Below are positions 1 through 7,136 of a DNA stretch of 11,213 bases, piece by piece (positions within the stretch are counted from its first letter, which is position 1; each line of letters starts with the position of its first letter). Location of the stretch: assembly GCA_050330055.1 (NCBI GenBank), contig JBHJOF010000287.1, forward strand, positions 1-11,213, given 5' to 3'. The translations under genes and the position numbers were made by a program. The DNA is from JBHJOF01 sp050330055. Lineage in GTDB: Bacteria; Pseudomonadota; Alphaproteobacteria; Kiloniellales; JAKSDN01. The notes below the pieces were generated by a model. That model was not told the origin of the DNA, ran no database searches, and worked only from the letters and a program-made list of their open reading frames with translations.

Positions 1-62
1 AATCTACGACAGTCTGATCTGATGCAGTGCAAGTTGGCTCCCCGCCGCACACAAACCCGTGG

Positions 63-84
63 ATGGTCGGCCTTCGCCGACCAT
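63..84. repeat. Short perfect hairpin (9-bp arms)
   Basis: ATGGTCGGC (63-71) and GCCGACCAT (76-84) are perfect inverted arms around a CTTC loop. It is followed by TGACG, as in many short intergenic palindromes of alphaproteobacteria. No T-run follows on either strand, so a terminator role is not supported. It lies in the 275-bp stretch before the first gene, which otherwise holds only the composite repeat at 118-190. I see no convincing promoter or second gene in that stretch. Confidence 0.6.
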
Positions 85-117
85 GACGATCGGTGTGAAC
101 GAGCCTTTACCGGGCAG

Positions 118-190
118 CCGTGGGCTTGACCCGGAAACCCATGGTGCCGCTGCACGATGGATGCCCGGATCAAGTCCGGGCATGACAGTG
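118..190. repeat. Composite palindromic intergenic repeat, copy A
   Basis: The right arm is a hairpin: TGCCCGGA (162-169), loop TCAAG (170-174), TCCGGGCA (175-182), then TGACAGTG. The left part (about 118-138) carries a related motif in the opposite direction, GGCTTGACCCGG. The central 26 bp (139-164) recur exactly, as the reverse complement, at 7724-7749. The TCAAG-loop hairpin is a common style of dispersed repeat in alphaproteobacteria. It encodes nothing recognisable. Confidence 0.75.
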
Positions 191-275
191 AATCGGAACC
201 AAATGTCAGAGTCACAACACTAGGCGCGACGGCTTCCTTCCATCCGCGCGCGACCGGGAATAGAGAGGGGGCTGC

Positions 276-1262
276 GTGTTCAAGGCGCTAGTGCTGGAGG
301 AAAGCGACGGCCAAGTCACGGCCGGCGTGCAGGAGTTGGACGAGGAGCGATTGCCCGATGGCGACGTCACGGTCGCCGTCGACTACTCCACGCTCAACTA
401 CAAGGACGGCATGATCATCAAGGGCCTCGGCCGCCTGGTGCGGCAGTACCCGCACGTGCCCGGCGTCGACTTCGCGGGCACGGTCGAGGCCAGCAGCCAC
501 GCCGGCTTCAAGCCCGGCGACAAGGTGGTGCTGACAGGCTGGCGCGTCGGCGAAGCCCATTGGGGCGGCTACGCGCAGAAGGCGCGGGTGAAGGGCGACT
601 GGCTGGTGCCGCTGCCGGATGGACTCAGCACGCGCCAGGCCATGGCGATCGGCACCGCCGGCTTCACCGCCATGCTGGCGGTCATGGCGCTGGAGGAGCA
701 CGGGCTGAAGCCGGGCGAGGGCGAGGTGCTGGTGACCGGCGCGGCAGGCGGCGTCGGCTCGGTCGCGGCGGCGAGCCTGGCCAAGCTCGGCCACATCGTC
801 GTCGGCTCCACCGGGCGGCCGGAGACGCACGGCTATTTGACGTCGCTCGGCGTGAGCCGCATCGTCGACCGCCAGGATCTGGCCGAGCCGCCGAAACGCC
901 CGCTCGACAAGGAGCGCTGGGTCGGCTGCATCGACGCCGTTGGCGGCAGCACGCTGGCCCACGTGCTGACCGAGATGGCCTACGGCCGCTCGGTCGCAGC
1001 GGTCGGCCTGGCCGGCGGCAACAAGCTGGACACCACGGTGATCCCCTTCCTGCTGCGCGGGGTCAACCTGCTCGGAATCGATTCCGTCATGTGCCCGATG
1101 GAGCGGCGCGGGCGCGCCTGGCAGCGCCTGACCAGCGACCTGCCGCTAGACCTGCTCGATGCCATGACCAGCGAGGCTGGCTTGGCCGAGCTGCCGGCGG
1201 TGGCCGACCAGATTTTAAAGGGCGCGGTGCGCGGCCGGCTGGTGGTCGACGTGAACGCGTGA
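276..1262 (+). CDS. acuI: Acryloyl-CoA reductase (NADPH), AcuI/YhdH-type MDR oxidoreductase
   Basis: The 328-aa product is a zinc-less medium-chain dehydrogenase/reductase of the YhdH/AcuI family, close to the E. coli YhdH length of about 324 aa. Characterised members reduce acryloyl-CoA to propionyl-CoA with NADPH in the cytoplasm, which detoxifies acrylate formed in DMSP or 3-hydroxypropionate metabolism. The N-terminal GroES-like domain contains STLNYKDG (38-45) and HVPGVDFAGTV (60-70). The Rossmann domain has VTGAAGGVGS (153-162), and STGR (178-181) probably contacts the NADPH 2'-phosphate. Structural zinc cysteines are absent, as expected. The GTG start is chosen for the purine-rich AGAGAGGGGG just upstream (262-271) and because the protein begins with the family-typical MFKALVLEE. 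No neighbouring gene belongs to an acrylate pathway, so the family call is firm and the physiological substrate is inferred. Confidence 0.9.
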   Translation: MFKALVLEESDGQVTAGVQELDEERLPDGDVTVAVDYSTLNYKDGMIIKGLGRLVRQYPHVPGVDFAGTVEASSHAGFKPGDKVVLTGWRVGEAHWGGYAQKARVKGDWLVPLPDGLSTRQAMAIGTAGFTAMLAVMALEEHGLKPGEGEVLVTGAAGGVGSVAAASLAKLGHIVVGSTGRPETHGYLTSLGVSRIVDRQDLAEPPKRPLDKERWVGCIDAVGGSTLAHVLTEMAYGRSVAAVGLAGGNKLDTTVIPFLLRGVNLLGIDSVMCPMERRGRAWQRLTSDLPLDLLDAMTSEAGLAELPAVADQILKGAVRGRLVVDVNA

Positions 1263-1356
1263 GATGCGGTGAGTCGTGGAGCGCAACCGCTGTCATTTCG
1301 AACTTGAGTCACGATTGCCCGGTTAAGAACAAGAAAAAGGAAACTCGCTTTCTGGT

Positions 1357-1561
1357 GTCCGCTTCGCGGACGCCCCCCTCCCGGCGCCCTCATCCTGAGC
1401 CGCGGGCCTCTCCTTCGACAGGCTCAGGATGAGGCCCGCGGTCGAAGGACGCGCCGGCCTCCCCCGCAAGGGGGGAGGCGAACAAGGTGCCGCCGCCAGT
1501 CTTTTCCCTCCCCCCTTGCGGGGGAGGGTCAGGGAGAGGGGCTGGCGCGAAGCGCCGAAAA
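1357..1561. repeat. Palindromic composite repeat island between convergent genes
   Basis: The 379-bp gap between two convergent genes is mostly repeat. It opens with hairpin GTCCGC-TTC-GCGGAC (1357-1371) followed by GCCCCCCTC. It then has CCTCCCCC/GGGGGAGG (1458-1478), a GC-rich spacer, CCCTCCCCC/GGGGGAGGG (1506-1528), and ends with a GGCGC-GAA-GCGCC hairpin near 1543-1556. The order of parts matches the reverse complement of the island at 7510-7681, apart from an extra segment at 1388-1449. The hairpins could help end transcription of both flanking genes, but there is no clear U-tract. Positions 1263-1356 and 1562-1641 hold nothing I recognise. Confidence 0.75.
1388..1449. repeat. Nested palindromic repeat (CCTCATCCTGAGCC family)
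   Basis: CCTCATCCTGAGCC (1388-1401) and GGCTCAGGATGAGG (1421-1434) are perfect 14-bp inverted arms. Two further perfect pairs interleave with them: CGCGGGCCTC (1401-1410) with GAGGCCCGCG (1431-1440), and TCCTTCGAC (1411-1419) with GTCGAAGGA (1441-1449). These pairings exclude one another in part. The core CTTCGACAGGCTCAGGATGAGG type recurs at 10441-10469 and, inverted, at 10494-10522. The segment interrupts the larger composite repeat within a GGCGC...GCGCC context, as if inserted. Confidence 0.8.
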
Positions 1562-1641
1562 GGTACGCCGCCGAAGAGAGACCCAAATAGGTCAGGGAAC
1601 TCCTAAAGCAAGCGCAACAGCATCCGGCTGACCTCTCCAGC

Positions 1642-3549
1642 CTAATCGCGGCGGCACCAGAACTGGTACATCTGGCCGAAGATCGTCGGATGCTCGCTTT
1701 CGAAGGCGTCCCAGTATGTGAGTTCGGTCTTTGTGCGGTCTTCGGGGAAGCGCTGCGCGTAGGCGACGGCAATGGCCGGGTCGTGCTGCTCGAAGCCGAG
1801 GAAGGTCAGCGACAGTTCGTCGAGCGCGGCGCGCAGTTCGGCCAGCGAATAGCTGCGCTCCTGCACGTTGAACAGCAGATCGCGGCAGGCGGTCAGGCTG
1901 TAGAAGTCGAGCTCGCCGGCAACGCGGCGCGCCGGATGATAAGGCGGCAAGGCGAGGATCGCCTGGCGCGCGGCGCGTATGCTTTCCGGCGCGGCGGTGA
2001 AGCCGGCCTCAGCGACGAAGCTGCGCGCGGCCTCGATGTGGCCGCGGCCGCGCGTGCTGTAGAGGCCGATGCGCATGAAGCCGCCGGCTTTGAGCAAGCC
2101 CAGCAGGGTCCGCCAGCCGGCCAGGGGATCGGCCAGATGGTGCAGCACGCCAACCGATTCGATCAGGTCGAAGCGCTCCACGATGTCGCCGAGCGCCAGG
2201 ATGTCGGCCTGCGCGAAGCGCAGGTTCGCGAGCTTGCGCTCCTCGGCCTGGCGCCGGCCATAGGCGAGCGAGCGGCGGCTGAGGTCGACGGCCAAGACCT
2301 GAGCGTGGCTGTAGCGCGTCGCGACGTCGATGGCGTGCTTGCCGGTGCCGCAGCCGGCGACCAGGATGCTGACCGGCCGATCGGCCGGCGGCAGCGGGGC
2401 GACGTGCGGGAAGAGATCCGCCACCACATGGGTCAGTGATCGTGCCGGCCGTGCGCGCGTGGCGAGCCAGCGCGGATAGGGATGCTCCTCGTACTGCTGC
2501 TTGACCGCGGCCGAGACCGCGTCGGTCACGGGCGTGACGGATGGGATGCTTGCGGCCAGCTCGCGCTCCCTCGCCGGCTCGCGCAGCAGGCGGCGCTGCA
2601 GGAGGGCGAGCATCTCGCCTTCGGGCAGGTCGCAGGCGGCGAAGCGCGCGCTCGCCACGGGCTCGAGCGTTGGGCGATAGAGCGCGAGCAGCACGAGGTC
2701 GTCCCAGCGCGTCGCTGCGTCAGGCGCTGCCATACGCTGCGCCAGCGCTTCGATCGTGGCGGTCTCCGCTTCGGTCTCCGGGTAGGCGTAGTCGACCAGG
2801 GCGCATTGGCAGGCCAGCGCGGCGGCGAACTCTCTATGCGTGTCATCCGGTCGTGTGTCGGATGCGGCGTAGCGCTCGAGGAGCTGGCGCCGCAGCAGCG
2901 TCAGCAGGCGTTCGAAAGACTCGTCGGCGACGATCGCGCAGGTCAGCAGAAGCCCGAGCAGCCGGTCTCTCGCACAGCACGACAGTGCCTCGTCGGAGTG
3001 CGGGCCTTGCTCGCCGGCGGCGGCCAGGTGCGGCGCGATCGCCGGGTCGTGCCGCAGCAGCGCGAGCGTGGCGCGGACCAGCAACTGGTGCTCGATGCCG
3101 TCGTCGCGAAAGCAGCGCTCGAGGATCGCGCGCAGGCCGGGCGTAGTCGGCGGGAGTGGCGCATAGGGCAGGATGGCCGCCAGGCCGCGGCGATGGGCAG
3201 CGACCTCGGGCTCCAGGCGGACGGCCTGCAGGGCCTGCTCCAGCGCCTCGGAATGGCGGCCGCGCCGGGCCAGGGTGGCGGCGAGATTGCGATGCGCAAG
3301 GGCATAGCTCGGGACCAACTCGATGGCGCGGCGGAAGGCAGCCTCGGCCGCGGCGAGGTCGCCGATCGCCTTGTACAGCACGCCCAAGTTGTGGTGGGCC
3401 TCCGGAATCGCGGGCGCCTGGGCCAGAATGGCGTGGTAGGCGGCGGCGGCCGCGTCGCGTCGGCCGGCGCGCTGCAGCGCCGCCGCCCCGCGCAGGGCTT
3501 GCAGCAGCGCGGACTTGTCGCGCCCGGGAGTCGCGGCCGGCCGGCTCAA
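1642..3549 (-). CDS. TPR-domain SAM-dependent class I methyltransferase
   Basis: The 635-aa protein has N-terminal tetratricopeptide repeats (about residues 13-118, with AHHNLGVLYKAIGDLAAAEA as the clearest), a helical middle part, and a C-terminal methyltransferase domain. YEEHPYPRW (353-361) precedes the catalytic domain. Motif I is VAGCGTGKHA (397-406), the acidic residue after beta-2 is D422, and DLIESVGVLHHL (461-472) is the post-motif region typical of Methyltransf_11/25 enzymes. The acceptor cannot be read from the sequence; TPRs suggest a protein partner or substrate. The start is uncertain: TTG at 3549 is the only in-frame start before a stop at 3583-3585 and lacks a clear ribosome site. 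An ATG at 3619 opens a different frame that overlaps the TPR start, so an indel or sequence error near 3515-3549 is possible. It is convergent with acuI and divergent from the lipoprotein gene. Confidence 0.85.
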   Translation of the reverse strand: MSRPAATPGRDKSALLQALRGAAALQRAGRRDAAAAAYHAILAQAPAIPEAHHNLGVLYKAIGDLAAAEAAFRRAIELVPSYALAHRNLAATLARRGRHSEALEQALQAVRLEPEVAAHRRGLAAILPYAPLPPTTPGLRAILERCFRDDGIEHQLLVRATLALLRHDPAIAPHLAAAGEQGPHSDEALSCCARDRLLGLLLTCAIVADESFERLLTLLRRQLLERYAASDTRPDDTHREFAAALACQCALVDYAYPETEAETATIEALAQRMAAPDAATRWDDLVLLALYRPTLEPVASARFAACDLPEGEMLALLQRRLLREPARERELAASIPSVTPVTDAVSAAVKQQYEEHPYPRWLATRARPARSLTHVVADLFPHVAPLPPADRPVSILVAGCGTGKHAIDVATRYSHAQVLAVDLSRRSLAYGRRQAEERKLANLRFAQADILALGDIVERFDLIESVGVLHHLADPLAGWRTLLGLLKAGGFMRIGLYSTRGRGHIEAARSFVAEAGFTAAPESIRAARQAILALPPYHPARRVAGELDFYSLTACRDLLFNVQERSYSLAELRAALDELSLTFLGFEQHDPAIAVAYAQRFPEDRTKTELTYWDAFESEHPTIFGQMYQFWCRRD

Positions 3550-3677
3550 GGCGGGCTGCCCGGCGACCGCGCGGCGCCGGCTTCAAGCGGGGCACGGGCT
3601 CGCCGGCCAAGTGAGACATGGTGCTTGCTTGTCATGGCCCAATATAACTAAATTGCGGAAGGCAGGAGGCCCAAGAA

Positions 3678-3917
3678 ATGGCGAAAGTATTTTGCATGCT
3701 TGTGCTTGCCGCTGTCGTCGGTGCCTGCAGCAATCCCTGGGCGAAGTATCGGCCCAGCGAGGCTGAGCGCCTTCGCACCGACTGGTATCAAACCATCCCG
3801 GTGCCGCTCGAGGCGCGCTATTGCTATCGTACGCTGGCCCGGGTCGATTGTTTCACTGAGCCGCAGGTTAGCCAAAGCGGACGCCAGGTCGGTTCATTTC
3901 ATGCGCCGCTACAGTAA
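3678..3917 (+). CDS. Small outer-envelope lipoprotein of unknown function
   Basis: The 79-aa product starts MAKVFCMLVLAAVVGAC, a short signal peptide with a lipobox-like VGAC ending at C17, so it should be lipidated and anchored in the envelope. The mature part is about 63 aa and contains YCYRTLARVDCF (48-59), with two cysteines (C49, C58) that could pair. This motif resembles small uncharacterised alphaproteobacterial lipoproteins I have seen, but I cannot name a function. A strong Shine-Dalgarno AGGAGG (3664-3669) sits 8 nt before the ATG, which settles the start. The stop lies inside the next gene, overlapping it by 17 nt, so the two are probably co-translated. A TATAAC (3643-3648) is a candidate -10 box without a good -35. 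Confidence 0.8.
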   Translation: MAKVFCMLVLAAVVGACSNPWAKYRPSEAERLRTDWYQTIPVPLEARYCYRTLARVDCFTEPQVSQSGRQVGSFHAPLQ

Positions 3918-4617
3918 CGCTGCCGGCCTTCATGGTCTGCTTCTCGTGGCGATCTTGGCCGTCGCTCTCGCCGGTGCTGCAACGGCGTGCCGCGCCAACG
4001 AGCCGCTGAGCGACCCTGGGCACGACATTGGGCGCGACTTCGGCGAGGAATTGCGCTGGTTCGAGGCGGCGGCGGCGAAGGGCCACGCCGAGGCGCAGTA
4101 TCGCCTGGGCCTGATCTTCGAGCAGGGCGTCAAGGTGGCGCCCGATGCGGAGAAGGCGCGCTACTGGTACGGCCGGGCGGCCGAGCAGAACCACAGCGCC
4201 GCGCAATTTCGCCTGGCCAATCTGCTGCAGCACGGCATCGGCGGCGAGGCGGACGCGGCCGCGGCGACGCAGTGGTATCGCGCAGCCGCCGACCAGGGTC
4301 TGGCGCCGGCCCGCTACAATCTGGCGGTTATCCTGGATCTTGGATTGGGCGTCGCGTCCGATCCCATCGCCGCGGCGCTGCTCTATGAGCTGGCGGCCCG
4401 CGACGGCCTCGGCCAAGCGGCGGCGGGGCTGGGCATGCTCTACCTGGAGGGACGCGGCGTGGCGGCCGATCGGGTGATAGCGCTGGCCTGGCTCACGATT
4501 GCCGCGGAGTCCGGCGTCACCGGTGCCGCCGCCGTGCGCGACGATCTGCTGGCAACGCTCAACGAGGCCGAGCGGTCCCGCCTGGCGGCCGAGATCAAGG
4601 CTCTTGGCGGCGGCTAG
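3901..4617 (+). CDS. Secreted Sel1-repeat (SLR) protein
   Basis: The 238-aa product begins with a signal peptide (MRRY, then hydrophobic GLLLVAILAVALAGAATA to about residue 29). About four Sel1-like repeats follow: 64-99, 100-135, 136-171 and 172-205. Each carries the A-x-A-Q-Y/F-x-L-(G/A) helix and the D-x-x-x-A-x-x-W-Y-x-x-A-A pattern. Sel1 repeats are protein-interaction scaffolds, often periplasmic in Proteobacteria; no catalytic domain is present. A longer reading frame opens at 3700, but the ATG at 3901 is preferred because it places the signal peptide at the N-terminus. The start overlaps the lipoprotein stop by 17 nt, and its own ribosome site is weak (AGG at 3886-3888), consistent with translational coupling. 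C30 follows A-T-A, which is a poor lipobox, so cleavage by signal peptidase I is more likely. Confidence 0.85.
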   Translation: MRRYSNAAGLHGLLLVAILAVALAGAATACRANEPLSDPGHDIGRDFGEELRWFEAAAAKGHAEAQYRLGLIFEQGVKVAPDAEKARYWYGRAAEQNHSAAQFRLANLLQHGIGGEADAAAATQWYRAAADQGLAPARYNLAVILDLGLGVASDPIAAALLYELAARDGLGQAAAGLGMLYLEGRGVAADRVIALAWLTIAAESGVTGAAAVRDDLLATLNEAERSRLAAEIKALGGG

Positions 4618-4719
4618 TTACTACGTGTTAGCGGGACGTATAGGCGGCACCGATAGTGCGGCAATGAAAGCTTTGCGGCTGTACCGCTTGGCGTCGTGTC
4701 CTTTCATGATCTAGAGTAG

Positions 4720-4788
4720 CTGCTGTATTGCCCGCGGCAGGGCCAGTCAGGCGCGTGCCTAACTGCGCTGCCGCGGGGGCATGTGCAG
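4720..4788. other. Long inverted repeat in a 304-bp intergenic gap
   Basis: CCCGCGGCAG (4731-4740) pairs perfectly with CTGCCGCGGG (4768-4777). An outer CTGC/GCAG pair (4720-4723 and 4785-4788) lies across a symmetric internal loop, and AGGC/GCCT (4749-4752 and 4757-4760) forms a small apical hairpin. The predicted shape is a 69-nt bulged stem. A second inverted repeat, ATGGCCG (4809-4815) with CGGCCAT (4832-4838), follows, with ATCCAATTTTC after it. These could be part of an unlisted RNA, a long leader of the downstream gene, or a protein site. No known RNA family is recognised, and the rest of 4618-4921 holds nothing else I can call. Confidence 0.4.
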
Positions 4789-4921
4789 TATGTCCTGAAA
4801 AAAATCACATGGCCGTTCATTGCAGCGACGGCGGCCATATCCAATTTTCTTAGGGAGATGCGCTTTGGTGGGCTGCGCCGGCAAGGCGTCGGCGTGAGAA
4901 TGTCATAGCGAGGTTGGTCCC

Positions 4922-5371
4922 ATGAAACCGGTACGCACCTGGATCGTCGTTGCGGACGGCGCGCAGGCACGCTTTCTGATGAACCAAGGGCCTGGCAAGG
5001 GATTGGAATGTGCCCTGGAGGAAGAAGCGAACAGTGCACGACAGCCGTCGCGCGAGCTGGGCAGCGACAAGCCGGGACGTGTGCATGACCGCTTCGGGCC
5101 CGGACGCCATACCATGGTGCCGCGCGTCGACTGGCACCAGTTCGAGAAGCAGAAGTTCGCCCGGGAAATGGCCTCCATCCTCGACAGCGCCGCGGAGCGA
5201 AGGTCGTTCGACCGGCTGGTCCTGGTCGCGCCGCCCAAGACTCTGGGCGCCCTGCGCTCGGCCCTGAACAAGAACACGGCGCGGATGGTGGTCGGCGAGG
5301 TGCCGAAGGATCTGACGCAGGTGACCGTCGGCGAGCTGCCCGATCATCTGGGCAACGTGATCGTCGTCTGA
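4922..5371 (+). CDS. Host attachment family protein (COG5622-like)
   Basis: The 149-aa product matches the family annotated as protein required for attachment to host cells. It starts with the beta-strand WIVVADGAQARFL (7-19) and has the central motif DRLVLVAPPKTLGALR (97-112) and the C-terminal DLTQVTVGELPDHL (130-143). The length is usual for the family. The fold is thought to relate to the bacterial release-factor-like (baeRF) group; I give that from memory with moderate certainty. The name comes from plant-attachment work and does not prove that role here. There is no signal peptide, so the protein is probably cytoplasmic. GAGG (4910-4913) lies 8 nt before the ATG. The gene converges on the alcohol dehydrogenase gene with only 13 bp between stops, leaving no room for a terminator. 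Confidence 0.87.
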   Translation: MKPVRTWIVVADGAQARFLMNQGPGKGLECALEEEANSARQPSRELGSDKPGRVHDRFGPGRHTMVPRVDWHQFEKQKFAREMASILDSAAERRSFDRLVLVAPPKTLGALRSALNKNTARMVVGEVPKDLTQVTVGELPDHLGNVIVV

Positions 5372-5384
5372 CGCCGGTCGCCCC

Positions 5385-6374
5385 TCAGCCGCTCATAGTC
5401 AGGACGGCAGCGCCCCTGAGTCGGCCCTCCCGCAAGCGGGCGAGCGCCTCGTTACCCTGCGCGAGCGGCAAGGTTTCGACCGCGGTGCGGATCGGCACCT
5501 TGGGGGCGAGCGCGAGAAAAGCCTCGCCGTCGGCGCGCGTCAGGTTGGCGACCGAGAGCAGCTTCCGCTCGCGCCACAGGATGTCGTAGGGGAAGCTCGG
5601 AATATCGCTCATGTGGATGCCGGCGCAGACCACCGTGCCGCCGGGCAATACGGCGCGCAGCGCCGTCGGCACCAGCGCGCCGACCGGCGCGTAGATGATC
5701 GCCGCGTCGAGCGGCTCCGGCGGGGATTCATCGGCATCACCGGCCCAGACGGCGCCGAGCTCGCGAGCGAAGGCCCGGGCTTCCGCATCGCCGGGGCGGG
5801 TAAAGGCGAAGACCTGGCGGCCTTCATGGCGCGCCACCTGGGCGACGATGTGGGCGGCGGCGCCGAAGCCGTAGAGGCCGAGGCGCTCCGGATCGCCGGC
5901 CAGGCGCAGCGAGCGGTAGCCGATCAGGCCGGCGCAGAGCAGCGGCGCCGCCTCGGCATCCGGCAGGTCGCCGGCAAGGGGGAAGCAATAGCGCTGGTCG
6001 GCCAGTGCGTAGTCGGCATAGCCCCCGTCGATGGTGTAGCCGGTGAAACGGGCCCGCTCGCAGAGATTTTCCTGACCGCGCCGGCAAAAACGGCACTGGC
6101 CGCAGGTCCAGCCGAGCCAGGGGATGCCGACGCGCTCGCCTTCCGTGAAGCGGGTGACGCCGGTGCCGAGGGCGGCGACGCGGCCGACGATCTCGTGTCC
6201 CGGAATGAGCGGCAGCTTGGGATGGGCCAGCTCGCCGTCCACCACGTGCAGATCGGTGCGGCAGACGCCGCAGGCGCCGACCTTGACCAGGATCTGACCT
6301 TCACCGGGCTCGGGGATCGGCAGGCCGGCGAAGCGCAGCGGCCGATGGGCCTGCTCCAGCAGCATCGCGCGCAT
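5385..6374 (-). CDS. Zinc-dependent alcohol dehydrogenase (MDR superfamily)
   Basis: The 329-aa protein oxidises an alcohol or reduces an aldehyde with NAD(P). Both zinc sites are visible. Catalytic ligands are C38 (in CGVCRTD), H60-E61 (in PGHE) and C147. The structural zinc site is C91, C94, C97 and C105. The nucleotide-binding loop is GFGAAA (169-174). It resembles the AdhA/propanol-preferring group of short bacterial ADHs. The start is ATG 6374 (MRAMLLEQ), 11 nt after the stop of the upstream hydrolase gene. The frame runs open to 6620, but that part overlaps the hydrolase gene in another frame and is not homologous. It is the last gene of the cupin-hydrolase-ADH operon, so the three enzymes may act on the same compound, though the substrate cannot be told. 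Confidence 0.9.
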   Translation of the reverse strand: MRAMLLEQAHRPLRFAGLPIPEPGEGQILVKVGACGVCRTDLHVVDGELAHPKLPLIPGHEIVGRVAALGTGVTRFTEGERVGIPWLGWTCGQCRFCRRGQENLCERARFTGYTIDGGYADYALADQRYCFPLAGDLPDAEAAPLLCAGLIGYRSLRLAGDPERLGLYGFGAAAHIVAQVARHEGRQVFAFTRPGDAEARAFARELGAVWAGDADESPPEPLDAAIIYAPVGALVPTALRAVLPGGTVVCAGIHMSDIPSFPYDILWRERKLLSVANLTRADGEAFLALAPKVPIRTAVETLPLAQGNEALARLREGRLRGAAVLTMSG

Positions 6375-6385
6375 CGTGCCGTCGG

Positions 6386-7129
6386 TCAGGCCGGGCAGCC
6401 GGCCTTGCGCTTGCCGGCCAGGTAGTCGTCGATCAGGGCGAGCAGGCGGTCGCGCCCGAACGAGGCATAGTGGCCGCCGTGCACGGTCTCGGCGGGGACG
6501 CTCTTCAGGCGCTCCAGGCTGACGATGTAGGCCTCGATCACCGAGTGATAGAGGTGATCGTAGAGTTCGCCGTCGTAGATCACGTCGCCGGAGAAGAGCG
6601 TTCTGGTCGCATCCTCCCAAAGCGCGATGGAGCCTGGCGAGTGGCCGGGCAGGTGCAGCACCTCGAAGCGGCGATCGCCGAGATCGATGCCGTCGCCCTC
6701 GTGCAGCAGGCGGGTCGGCGGCGCCGGCTGGATCGCATAGTCCGCCACATCGAAGCCGGCGAAGGGCGCCGCGGTAAAGATCTCCGGCGTTACGTAGCTG
6801 CGCAGCACCGTGTTGTCGGCGTCGGGCGCGGTCAGGATTTCGGCCTCGGCGGCGTGGATCAGGCGCTCGGCGAACTCGTGGTGGCCGCCGATGTGGTCGA
6901 AGTGGGCGTGGCTGGCGACGCAGACGACCGGCATCTCGGTGACCAGCGCGACCTGGTCGCGCAGACTGACCACCCCCATGCCGGAATCGAGCAGCAGGTC
7001 GCGGTCGCGGCCACGGACGTGCCAGATGTTGCAGCGCACGTCGGGGCTGACGTGCGGCTCCCAGATCAGGGTCACGTCGTCGGCCAGGCGGCGCGTCTCG
7101 AACCAGCGATCGGCGACTGCGAGGCCCAT
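6386..7129 (-). CDS. Metallo-beta-lactamase-fold hydrolase
   Basis: The 247-aa protein has the full metal-binding set of the MBL fold: HAHFDH (H74, H76, D78, H79), H163 in GHSPGS, D182 in FSGDVIYDG, and a C-terminal histidine in HGGHY (H217 or H220). Known relatives hydrolyse thioesters, lactones or other esters, as glyoxalase II does; the substrate is not evident here. No signal peptide is present. ATG 7129 lies 7 nt after the cupin stop, and the stop is 11 nt before the ADH start, so this is the middle gene of a tight operon. No strong ribosome site is seen, which fits coupling to the upstream gene. Confidence 0.88.
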   Translation of the reverse strand: MGLAVADRWFETRRLADDVTLIWEPHVSPDVRCNIWHVRGRDRDLLLDSGMGVVSLRDQVALVTEMPVVCVASHAHFDHIGGHHEFAERLIHAAEAEILTAPDADNTVLRSYVTPEIFTAAPFAGFDVADYAIQPAPPTRLLHEGDGIDLGDRRFEVLHLPGHSPGSIALWEDATRTLFSGDVIYDGELYDHLYHSVIEAYIVSLERLKSVPAETVHGGHYASFGRDRLLALIDDYLAGKRKAGCPA

Positions 7130-7136
7130 GGCGCGA

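Noticed and set aside
560..1432. 290-aa plus-strand frame overlapping acuI
   Set aside because: It is a shadow of the acuI gene, Arg/Gly-rich without domain features, and ends inside a repeat.
1357..1561. CRISPR array or intrinsic terminator
   Set aside because: The repeats are palindromes of different kinds without regular spacers, and none of the hairpins has a U-tract.
2482..3651. 389-aa open frame on the plus strand opposite the methyltransferase gene
   Set aside because: It is antisense to a well-supported TPR-methyltransferase and has no recognisable domain.
3700..3900. Upstream extension of the Sel1-repeat protein
   Set aside because: It runs through the lipoprotein gene and would bury the signal peptide; ATG 3901 puts that peptide at the N-terminus.
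6375..6620. N-terminal extension of the alcohol dehydrogenase
   Set aside because: It overlaps the MBL-fold hydrolase gene in another frame and has no ADH-like sequence; the family N-terminus begins at 6374.
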